Origin: Clostridiales bacterium
GTDB lineage: Bacteria; Bacillota; Clostridia; Mahellales; Mahellaceae
DNA length: 35,268 bases
Direction of reading: 5' to 3'
NCBI GenBank assembly: GCA_030156435.1
Contig: JASGMM010000017.1
Coordinates: 1 to 35,268 of the forward strand
A model generated the notes under the pieces. The model was not told the origin of the DNA and did not search any database. It saw only the letters and a list, made by a program, of their open reading frames with translations. The position numbers and the translations under genes were made by a program. Below, piece after piece: positions 16,125-23,491 of the stretch (positions are counted from its first letter, which is position 1; every line of letters starts with the position of its first letter).

Positions 16125-16616
16125 ATGGATATAAAGCAGCTGATATCGATACTGCAGGGTGAGACTCAGGTCTATGATCAAATGCTCGAGCTATGCCGAG
16201 AAGAAACCAAGACCCTTGTAGCAGGGAATGTAGCGCGCTTGGACGAAATAGTGAAAATCCAAACCAACCTAATAAAACAGGTGGGCATTTACGAAATGCA
16301 GCGCGTTGAGTGCGTGAACCGCATAGCCGACGAATTGCATTTGGAGGCCGATAAAATAACTGTTTCAACTTTGACGGAAAAACTGGATGAACACGATTCT
16401 TCAGCGCTTAAGTCGATAGAGAAACATTTGAGCGCTGTATTGGCCGAGTTTAAAGATCTCAATGAGATGAACAGCCAGCTTATAAGGAATTCCATAGATT
16501 TTATAGATTATACGTTAGGTTTATTACTGGATGTCGCCGAGGAAATCAATTATGATGGCGAGGGCAAAACGCATAAGGTGCAAATAAATCCGGCTATGCT
16601 GGATCGGAAGGTGTGA
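16125..16616 (+). CDS. flgN: Flagellar export chaperone FlgN
   Basis: This 163-residue helical protein fits FlgN, the chaperone that guards the hook-filament junction proteins FlgK and FlgL before export. It shows the family's long coiled-coil pattern (residues 5-120, for example LISILQGETQVYDQMLELC) and the C-terminal NSIDFIDYTLGLLLDV segment. The assignment is strengthened by position: it comes after flgM and directly before flgK and flgL, as in Bacillus (yvyG). An AGGATGG site precedes the ATG. Confidence 0.9.
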   Translation: MDIKQLISILQGETQVYDQMLELCREETKTLVAGNVARLDEIVKIQTNLIKQVGIYEMQRVECVNRIADELHLEADKITVSTLTEKLDEHDSSALKSIEKHLSAVLAEFKDLNEMNSQLIRNSIDFIDYTLGLLLDVAEEINYDGEGKTHKVQINPAMLDRKV

Positions 16617-16626
16617 GGTAGAGTAT

Positions 16627-18114
16627 ATGTCGTCTACATTTTATGGCTTGCAGATAGGCAAAAGCGCTATAAATTTACAACAGCAGGCGCTCAATGTGAC
16701 CGCCCATAACATAGCTAATGCCGGCACGCCGGGTTACACGCGCCAGCAGGTTATATCCGAGGCTATAGTGCCGCCTAGCACTTTGGGTATGGGTTATATA
16801 TACGGCCGATGGCAGGTAGGCGGGGGCGCTGATATACAGGAGATAAGACAATTGCGAGACGGCTATCTCGATGCGCAGTTCAGAAGAGAGAACCAGCTTT
16901 TGGGCCAATGGGAGGTGCGCAGGGATATGTTTCAGCATTTGGAAGGTATATTCAATGAACCTTCCGAAACTGGCGTAATCACTGTCGTCGATCAGTTCTT
17001 CAGCAGCTTGGAGGAACTGAGTAAAAATCCCGAAAGCATGAGCGTGAGGGCGCTTGTGCGTGAGCGCGGTATAACGCTAGCGGATACGGTGCAACATATA
17101 TATACTCAGCTTGAGGGTTTGCAGCAGCAGGCCGATCAAGGCGTGGCCATTACTGTGCAGGACATAAACTCCCATATAGAACAGATAAGAGACTTAAATG
17201 AACAGATATTTAAATATGAACTCGGCGGTACCAAGGCCAATGATTTGCGTGACAGACGCAATCTCCTGGTGGATGAGTTATCCAAGATGATAGATATAAC
17301 CGTAAATGAGGACATAGACGGCCATTTTAGCGTTAAAATGGGGGATAAGGAACTGGTAAATCATTTTGATATGCATGCGTTGGAGATAGAGCCGCGCGAT
17401 GTGGGCGAAAAGCTGAACGAGGCCGATGCAGACGGGCTGCTTAAGATCATGTGGGATGGAGCGGATATAACCGCTGATATAACCGGAGGGCAGCTTAAAG
17501 GATATATAGACATACGCGATGGCATAGGCCCGGCGGCGGTAAGCGGCCAAAACGAAACTGTCGGCGTGCCATACTACATGGCTAAGTGGAATGAATGGGC
17601 TAAAACCTTTGTTACAGAATTTAACGAACAGCATAAAATAGGATACGGCTTAAACGATGCTACTGGCAAACTGTTCTTTGAACCGGCTGATGCCGCTGGA
17701 TGGACTGCCAAGGATATGAAAGTTTCATCGGATATAGACGACCTCAATAATGTAGCTGCATCAGGCACAAACGATGAACCTGGCAATAATGGCAATGCTC
17801 TCGCGCTTTTGCAGATAAGGGATAAAGCCATTGCCTTTACAGGAGAAAGCGGTTCGTTTGAAGATTATATAAATTCGCTTATATCGGCGCTAGGTGTGGA
17901 TAGCCAGCAGGCTATACGCATGGTGGATAACGAGCAGGCGCTTATAGGTCAGATAGAAGGCAAACGGCAGTCCATATCTGGTGTTTTGCTGGATGAAGAG
18001 TTAATGAATATGGTCAAGTTCCAACAATCATATAATGCGGCGGCACGGGTTATAACGGCCATGGACGAGATGCTGGATGTATTGGTGAACCGCGTGGGGA
18101 TAGTAGGAAGGTAA
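16627..18114 (+). CDS. flgK: Flagellar hook-associated protein 1 (FlgK)
   Basis: This 495-residue secreted structural protein joins the flagellar hook to the filament. The N terminus has the rod/hook family motif SAINLQQQALNVTAHNIANA with GTPGYTRQ; the C terminus has the matching amphipathic segment MVKFQQSYNAAARVITAMDE and LDVLVNRVG. The middle is a variable exposed region. Length is normal for Clostridia. TGAGG sits before the ATG. There is no signal peptide, as expected for the flagellar type III route. The gene follows flgN by 10 bases. Confidence 0.96.
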   Translation: MSSTFYGLQIGKSAINLQQQALNVTAHNIANAGTPGYTRQQVISEAIVPPSTLGMGYIYGRWQVGGGADIQEIRQLRDGYLDAQFRRENQLLGQWEVRRDMFQHLEGIFNEPSETGVITVVDQFFSSLEELSKNPESMSVRALVRERGITLADTVQHIYTQLEGLQQQADQGVAITVQDINSHIEQIRDLNEQIFKYELGGTKANDLRDRRNLLVDELSKMIDITVNEDIDGHFSVKMGDKELVNHFDMHALEIEPRDVGEKLNEADADGLLKIMWDGADITADITGGQLKGYIDIRDGIGPAAVSGQNETVGVPYYMAKWNEWAKTFVTEFNEQHKIGYGLNDATGKLFFEPADAAGWTAKDMKVSSDIDDLNNVAASGTNDEPGNNGNALALLQIRDKAIAFTGESGSFEDYINSLISALGVDSQQAIRMVDNEQALIGQIEGKRQSISGVLLDEELMNMVKFQQSYNAAARVITAMDEMLDVLVNRVGIVGR

Positions 18115-18127
18115 GGAGGATGACGAT

Positions 18128-18997
18128 TTGCGTATAACCAATTCTATGATGATAAACAACATGCTGAGGGATATGAGCGCCAACTTGAACAGGCTGGACA
18201 AATACCAGAGTCAATTGGCTACCGGGCGCAAAATACGCGTGCCATCAGATGATCCAGTAGGGGCCTCACGCAGCCTGCGGGCGCGCACCGATCTTGCACG
18301 CAATCAGCAGTATGCCAAAAATGTGGACGATGTTATGTCGTGGTTGGATATGACCGAATCATCGCTGACCGAATTGAACAGCGTATTACAGCGCGCCAAG
18401 GAAATTACGGTGCAGGGGGCTAACGGACCGCTGGCCGATGAGGACAGACAAAAGGTGGCTCAAGAGCTTGAACAACTCAAACAGCACGTTTTGCAGGTGG
18501 GTAATAATAAATATGCCGACAGGTATATATTTGCCGGTACCAAGACTACTGCGGAGCCGTTTGCGAGCGATGGCACATATAATGGTAACGACGGAGCGAT
18601 AGAATACAATATTGGGCCTGCTAATAGCATAAAGGTAAATATAACGGGAAACGATGTGGATATAACCGGTATATACAATTTGCTTAATACTGTGCAACAG
18701 GGCCTTGAAGGGGACGATTCTGTCAACCTCTCGGCGCAGTTAGGCGAACTGGAAAAGAAACTTGATAATGTTCTGGAGCAAAGGGCTGCGGTTGGAGCTA
18801 GAGCTAATAGGGCTGAGCTGGTAAAGAACCGTTTGGCCGATGATGATATAACGTTCAATCAGCTCTTGGCTAATGTTGAGGATGTTGATATAGCGGCTGT
18901 ATCCATAAAGATCAGCGAAGCGCGGTTTGTGTACGAAGCATCGCTGTTGTCGGCGTCGCGCATTATACAGCCGTCGTTGGCGGACTTTTTGAGATGA
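18128..18997 (+). CDS. flgL: Flagellar hook-associated protein 3 (FlgL)
   Basis: This 289-residue protein is the second hook-filament junction component and is related to flagellin. The N terminus MRITNSMMINNMLRDMSANL and LATGRKIRVPSDDP are typical, as is the C-terminal helix that ends YEASLLSASRIIQPSLADFL. The start is a TTG: the nearby ATG at 18120 leads to a stop after five codons, while the TTG is eight bases after AGGAGG and gives the family's standard first residues. It begins 14 bases after flgK. Confidence 0.95.
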   Translation: MRITNSMMINNMLRDMSANLNRLDKYQSQLATGRKIRVPSDDPVGASRSLRARTDLARNQQYAKNVDDVMSWLDMTESSLTELNSVLQRAKEITVQGANGPLADEDRQKVAQELEQLKQHVLQVGNNKYADRYIFAGTKTTAEPFASDGTYNGNDGAIEYNIGPANSIKVNITGNDVDITGIYNLLNTVQQGLEGDDSVNLSAQLGELEKKLDNVLEQRAAVGARANRAELVKNRLADDDITFNQLLANVEDVDIAAVSIKISEARFVYEASLLSASRIIQPSLADFLR

Positions 18998-19009
18998 GGA
19001 AGTACATCT

Positions 19010-19459
19010 ATGGTATTAAATACTAAACATTTCGGTGATATAGAGGTAGAAGAAAGCGGCATTATAATATTTGAGGAAGGATTGCCTGGTTTTGAACAGG
19101 CCCGAAAGTTTGTGCTGCTTTACGATGGGCAGCCTGATAGCCCGTTTTGTTGGCTGCAATCCGTGGATCAGCCGGATTTGGCGTTTGCGATGATCAATCC
19201 CGAGGCTATTATGCCTGATTATACGGTGGAAATAGACGATGACATCGTTGAGCGATTGGGCATAGAAAGCCCGGCTGATGTTATATATTATGCTATAGTG
19301 GTGATACCGGATGACATCGCTGAAATGACGGCTAATATGAAAGCCCCGGTAATCATAAATGTGCGCGAGAAAAAAGGCATGCAGGTTGTTATGGATAATA
19401 GCGACTATGATATAAGGTATAACGTTTTTTCAGATAAAAGAAAGGCGCTTAAATTATAA
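19010..19459 (+). CDS. fliW: Flagellar assembly factor FliW
   Basis: This 149-residue cytoplasmic protein binds CsrA and relieves its block on flagellin translation; free flagellin in turn sequesters FliW. The family pattern is clear: KHFGDIEV, IIFEEGLPGFEQARKFVL, SPFCWLQSVDQPDLAFAMI, and the C-terminal VIPDDIAEMTANMKAPVIIN. It starts 13 bases after flgL with GAGGAAG upstream and its stop codon is immediately followed by the csrA ATG, so the two partners are made together. Confidence 0.95.
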   Translation: MVLNTKHFGDIEVEESGIIIFEEGLPGFEQARKFVLLYDGQPDSPFCWLQSVDQPDLAFAMINPEAIMPDYTVEIDDDIVERLGIESPADVIYYAIVVIPDDIAEMTANMKAPVIINVREKKGMQVVMDNSDYDIRYNVFSDKRKALKL

Positions 19460-19687
19460 ATGCTGGTATTAACGCGAAAGGTAGAACAATCTATAAAAAT
19501 AGGCGACGATATAGAAATAACCGTATTGGGTATAGATGAAGATAAGGTAAGCATAGGCATCATTGCGCCCAAAAGCATGCCCATATACCGCAAGGAGATA
19601 TATTTGCAGATACAGGAGGCCAATATACAAGCCGCTCAAAGCGACCCGCAAAGGTTGAAAACGTGGTTGGAAACGAAACATAATTAA
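19460..19687 (+). CDS. csrA: Carbon storage/flagellin translational regulator CsrA
   Basis: This 75-residue RNA-binding protein represses translation by binding GGA-containing hairpins, notably on flagellin mRNA in Bacillus. The start [19 protein letters not shown] and the [11 protein letters not shown] and API-like region ([14 protein letters not shown]) are diagnostic; conserved Arg6 is present. The ATG directly abuts the fliW stop (TAA-ATG) and has no good ribosome site of its own, so expression probably depends on coupling with fliW. In Bacillus the flagellin gene hag follows; here a terminator and a sirtuin gene follow instead. Confidence 0.97.
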   Translation: MLVLTRKVEQSIKIGDDIEITVLGIDEDKVSIGIIAPKSMPIYRKEIYLQIQEANIQAAQSDPQRLKTWLETKHN

Positions 19688-19717
19688 GCATTAACATAGC
19701 TAGAGAAAAACATATGG

Positions 19718-19763
19718 GGAACGGGGCTGTTACCATATTATGGTGACGCTCCGTTCCTTTATT
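19718..19763 (+). terminator. Terminator of the flagellar unit
   Basis: A long stem formed by GGAACGGGGC/GCTCCGTTCC continues, after a one-base bulge, as GTTACCAT/ATGGTGAC with a three-base ATT loop, followed by TTTATTAT. G-T pairs are needed at two positions. Confidence 0.85.
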
Positions 19764-19790
19764 ATGAATCGCAGTTTCTCACAACCATAC

Positions 19791-19818
19791 TTGCTTTGCA
19801 AACTATTGGTAGTATAAT
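19791..19818 (+). promoter_or_regulatory. Likely sigma-A promoter of the sirtuin gene
   Basis: TTGCTT (19791-19796), a 16-base spacer and TATAAT (19813-19818) lie just before the sirtuin ribosome site, giving a very short leader. Confidence 0.6.
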
Positions 19819-19836
19819 AGGTGTTGTGAGGTGATA

Positions 19837-20577
19837 ATGTTGGATAAATTACAGCAATTAGCAGCAATAATAAAAACATCTAATAATATCGTTGCATTTA
19901 CAGGGGCAGGAGTATCGACCGAAAGCAGTATACCCGATTTTCGTTCGCCTAATGGTTTATATAATAGCCGAAAGTACGACTATCCGCCTGAAACCATAAT
20001 CAGCCGGAGCTTTTTTATGAAACATCCAGATATTTTCTTTGGCTTTTATAAAAGTCAGATGGTCTATAAAGAAGCTCAACCTAATGACTGTCATAAAGCG
20101 CTGGCTAGATTGGAGCAACTCGGTAAATTGAAAGCCGTTATAACACAGAATATAGACGGCCTCCATCAAAAGGTTGGTTCTAGGATTGTGCTGGAGCTGC
20201 ATGGAACCATTTACAGCAATCACTGCATGAACTGTGCCAAGTTTTTCGATTTGGATTATGTACTCAATACGCCTGGAGTACCGTTGTGCGATAAATGCGG
20301 CGGCATAGTTAAACCTGATGTAGTATTGTATGAGGAGCCGCTGGATTCGAATACATTGGCGGAAGCTGTGAGATATATATCCAAGGCGGATGTGATGCTG
20401 GTGATGGGCACCAGCCTTGTGGTATATCCTGCAGCAGGCTTGATAGATTATTATTCGGGCGATAAATTGGTGCTTATAAATAAAACGTCTACACCTTATG
20501 ATTTTAGGGCCAATATTATTATACATGACAGCGTAGGGGAAACCATGCGCAGCGTTATGCAAATGGTTGATATTTAA
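19837..20577 (+). CDS. NAD-dependent protein deacylase (sirtuin, CobB/Sir2 family)
   Basis: This 246-residue enzyme removes acyl groups from lysines using NAD, producing nicotinamide and O-acetyl-ADP-ribose. Seen motifs are the NAD-binding GAGVSTESSIPDFR, TQNIDGLHQ, the catalytic histidine in LELHGT, a zinc site of two cysteine pairs (CMNC and CDKC), GTSLVVYPAAGL and INKTSTPYD. Length is standard for the bacterial class closest to TM Sir2. Start is uncertain by a codon or two: ATG at 19837 is close to GAGGTGA, and TTG at 19840 has better spacing. It has its own promoter and its targets cannot be read from context. Confidence 0.95.
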   Translation: MLDKLQQLAAIIKTSNNIVAFTGAGVSTESSIPDFRSPNGLYNSRKYDYPPETIISRSFFMKHPDIFFGFYKSQMVYKEAQPNDCHKALARLEQLGKLKAVITQNIDGLHQKVGSRIVLELHGTIYSNHCMNCAKFFDLDYVLNTPGVPLCDKCGGIVKPDVVLYEEPLDSNTLAEAVRYISKADVMLVMGTSLVVYPAAGLIDYYSGDKLVLINKTSTPYDFRANIIIHDSVGETMRSVMQMVDI

Positions 20578-20648
20578 ATAGAATTTTTTCTCGTTATACT
20601 GTATAATAATGATAGCTTAAGTTATTTTACAGAAGGAGATGTGTATTT

Positions 20649-21848
20649 ATGGATATAGTTAAAGTAAAAGATTCTATTTATTGGGCAGGTGTTAAAGACC
20701 CGGATTTGAGAATATTCGATATCGTTATGAAGACCCGATGGGGTACCACATATAATTCTTATATAATAGAGGATGATAAGACCGCTCTTATAGAAACGGT
20801 GAAATATCGCTTTGAACAGGCATATATGGAATTACTGGAGCAAAGAATAGATTTGGCTAAGCTGGATTATATAATACTGGATCATACCGAACCCGATCAT
20901 TCGGGAGCACTGAGCGATTTATTGGAAAAGGCCCAAAATGCCACTGTGGTATGTTCGAGAGCGGCGTACCAATTCTTAAAAGAGATAGTGAATCACGATT
21001 TTCCTCATATGATCGTGAGTACAGGTGACGAGATAAATCTAGGCCATCATACGCTAAGGTTTATATCAGCGCCAAACTTGCATTGGCCGGACTCCATATT
21101 CACATATGTGCCCGAAGAAAGCGTATTATTCTCCGGCGATGTTTTCGGTTTCCATTACTGCAGCGATGCTATATTCAACGATGAGATAAAGGATGATTTC
21201 CTGCCGGCGTTTGAATATTACTATAATGTTATAATGAGCCCATTTAAAAAATATGTGCTCGAAGCTGTGGATAAGATAAAGGATTTGAAAATAGATATTA
21301 TATGTCCCAGTCATGGGCCGGTGTTGAGGAAGGATCCGTGGAGCTATGTGGATATGTACCGCCGCTGGAGCCAACCTGCCGAACGCCCAAACAATGATAA
21401 GCGCATACTCATAGCATATGTATCGGCTTATGGAAATACTGCTGCGTTGGCTCAGGCTATAGCCAAAGGTATAAACGAAAGTCCAGGGTTTGATGTCAGG
21501 CTGGAGGAAATAAAAGAGGATAATGTAGCCGATGTGGCAAGGGATATAGAAGAGGCTGATGGTGTGTTGATGGGTTCACCTACCATAAACCGCGATAGCG
21601 TGGAATACGTTTGGGAGGTATTAGGCCGGGTATCTGCAATAACCAACCGCAATAAACCGGCAGCAGCTTTCGGTTCGTATGGCTGGAGTGGCGAAGCTCC
21701 CGGCCTTATAGAGGACAGGCTTAAAGGCTTGGGATTTTCTATTGTGGAGCCGTCGTTTAAAGCGAGGTTAGTGCCATCCAACCAGGAAATAAGCGATGCC
21801 GTTGAATTCGGCAAGGCTTATGCATCGGCCTTTACTTGCCTTGTATAA
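20649..21848 (+). CDS. Flavodiiron protein (FprA-type oxygen/NO reductase)
   Basis: This 399-residue cytoplasmic enzyme reduces O2 to water, or NO to N2O, and protects anaerobes. The N-terminal metallo-beta-lactamase-like domain (about 1-250) carries the di-iron ligands, including HTEPDH, the SAPNLHWPDS loop, FSGDVFGFH and the CPSHGPV histidine. The C-terminal flavodoxin domain (about 255-399) has the FMN loop AYVSAYGNTAALA and the GSYGWSGEA segment. GAAGGAGATG precedes the ATG and a TATAAT lies at 20602-20607. The likely electron donor is a rubredoxin such as that encoded at 5946. The murJ start follows the stop after 12 bases. Confidence 0.95.
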   Translation: MDIVKVKDSIYWAGVKDPDLRIFDIVMKTRWGTTYNSYIIEDDKTALIETVKYRFEQAYMELLEQRIDLAKLDYIILDHTEPDHSGALSDLLEKAQNATVVCSRAAYQFLKEIVNHDFPHMIVSTGDEINLGHHTLRFISAPNLHWPDSIFTYVPEESVLFSGDVFGFHYCSDAIFNDEIKDDFLPAFEYYYNVIMSPFKKYVLEAVDKIKDLKIDIICPSHGPVLRKDPWSYVDMYRRWSQPAERPNNDKRILIAYVSAYGNTAALAQAIAKGINESPGFDVRLEEIKEDNVADVARDIEEADGVLMGSPTINRDSVEYVWEVLGRVSAITNRNKPAAAFGSYGWSGEAPGLIEDRLKGLGFSIVEPSFKARLVPSNQEISDAVEFGKAYASAFTCLV

Positions 21849-21860
21849 TAGAGGGAATAG

Positions 21861-23456
21861 ATGACTGATAAAAATATGGGTTCTGCCGGTAGGGCTGCTA
21901 GAGCTGCCGCTATGATAATGATCTTCACGCTTATAAGCAAATTGCTTGGATTTGGCAGGGAGATGGCCATAGCGGCGCGCTTTGGCGCTACTATGCAAAC
22001 CGATGCATATAAGATGGGGCAGACCATACCGATTGTGCTGTTGTCTAGCGTGGCAGCTGCTCTTAGCACCACCTTCATACCAGTGCTTACCGAATATATA
22101 CATAAAAAAAGCCCGCAGGAAACCAATCGCTATGTAAGCAACGTATTCAATGTGGTTATACTGATATGCCTGGCTTTGACAGGAGCAGGTATCGTATTTG
22201 CACCGACATTGGTAAGGATTGTGGCCCCCGGTTTTAGCGGCGAGGTGTTTGACCTTACGGTAACGCTCAGCCGCATAATGTTTCCTCTGGTTATATTCAA
22301 CGCCCTTGCGGCGCTTGCGACCGGTTATTTACAGGCGCATCAGCAGTTTGCTGTGCCCGCTATGGTAGGCATACCTTTCAATATTGTCATAATAGGGCAA
22401 CTCATGTTTTTCAGCGGCTGGGGCATATACGGATTGGCGGTAGCCACCGTGCTCGCAGTAGTGGCGCAGTTGTTTATCCAGTGGCCTACGGTGTTTAAAT
22501 TAGGTTATAAATATAGCTTGACATTGGACTTCAAGGATCCGGGTTTGCAGAAGGTATTTGCTTTAGTCCTACCCGTATTACTAGGTGCTATGGCAGGTCA
22601 GATAAATACGTTAGTAGACCGCATGCTGGCATCTGGTTTGACTGAAGGCAGCGTGTCGGCTCTTGATTTCGGCAATCGTGTCAACGGCATTGTGTTAGGC
22701 ATATTTGTATCGGCTATAACGACTGTATTGTATCCGACGCTATCCAGCCTGTCGGTGCGTCGCGATGTCGAACGTTTCAAGAGAACGCTCAATATAGGCA
22801 TACGCGTTATAATAATGCTCACGTTGCCCATGATGACTGGTCTGATAATACTGCGCTACCCCATTATACAGATGTTGTTTGAACGCGGTGCTTTTGATGC
22901 TAAAGCTACTAATATGACGGCGACGGCGTTGCTCTTTTATTCGATAGGTCTCGTTGCTCTGAGCATAAGGGATCTTACCAGCCGAGCTTTCTATGCTATG
23001 CAGGATACGCGCACGCCTACTATAAACGGAATGATATCGGTGGCTATAAATGTAGGCTTAAACCTTATACTGGTGCGTTTTATGGGGTTGGGAGGCCTTG
23101 CGCTGGCCACATCTATAGCTGCTATCATAACATCAGTACGCCTTATAATGCAGATGAGGAAAAAAATCGGAGGGATGAACGGCAGGAGTATAGCCGTAAG
23201 CTTTGTGAAGCTGGGCATAGCATCGGCTGTCATGGGATTGTCTGTTTATTTTATAGATAATATGTTGGCTGGTATAATAACGGGGAGCAACTTTACCGCG
23301 CAGGCGATGCGCGTTGCTATAGATATAATAAGCGGTGCATTGATATATGCTATTATGGCTGTTTTGCTTAAGGTTGAAGAGCTAAAGATAGGGTGGAATA
23401 TGATAAAGCAACGCATAAAGCGTGGAGGCGCCGGCTCGGACATAGGGACGACATAA
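21861..23456 (+). CDS. murJ: Lipid II flippase MurJ
   Basis: This 531-residue inner-membrane protein should move the cell-wall precursor lipid II across the membrane. It has about 14 hydrophobic segments and the MurJ/MviN patterns RAARAAAMIMIFTLISKLLG near the start, FGATMQTDAYKMGQTIP, and YSIGLVALSIRDLTSRAFYA with MQDTRTP near residues 355-385. The C-terminal tail is basic and cytoplasmic. The spacing of 12 bases after fprA suggests one transcript, although no functional link is obvious. A weak hairpin lies between it and the converging gene. Confidence 0.93.
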   Translation: MTDKNMGSAGRAARAAAMIMIFTLISKLLGFGREMAIAARFGATMQTDAYKMGQTIPIVLLSSVAAALSTTFIPVLTEYIHKKSPQETNRYVSNVFNVVILICLALTGAGIVFAPTLVRIVAPGFSGEVFDLTVTLSRIMFPLVIFNALAALATGYLQAHQQFAVPAMVGIPFNIVIIGQLMFFSGWGIYGLAVATVLAVVAQLFIQWPTVFKLGYKYSLTLDFKDPGLQKVFALVLPVLLGAMAGQINTLVDRMLASGLTEGSVSALDFGNRVNGIVLGIFVSAITTVLYPTLSSLSVRRDVERFKRTLNIGIRVIIMLTLPMMTGLIILRYPIIQMLFERGAFDAKATNMTATALLFYSIGLVALSIRDLTSRAFYAMQDTRTPTINGMISVAINVGLNLILVRFMGLGGLALATSIAAIITSVRLIMQMRKKIGGMNGRSIAVSFVKLGIASAVMGLSVYFIDNMLAGIITGSNFTAQAMRVAIDIISGALIYAIMAVLLKVEELKIGWNMIKQRIKRGGAGSDIGTT

Positions 23457-23472
23457 TAGAAATTGGTGTTTG

Positions 23473-23491
23473 GGGCAGGTCAAGCCTGCCC
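23473..23491. terminator. Weak convergent hairpin after murJ
   Basis: GGGCAGG and CCTGCCC form a 7-bp stem with a five-base loop, overlapping the stop codon of the converging GT-GH130 gene. There is no T-run on either side, so termination is uncertain. Confidence 0.4.
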
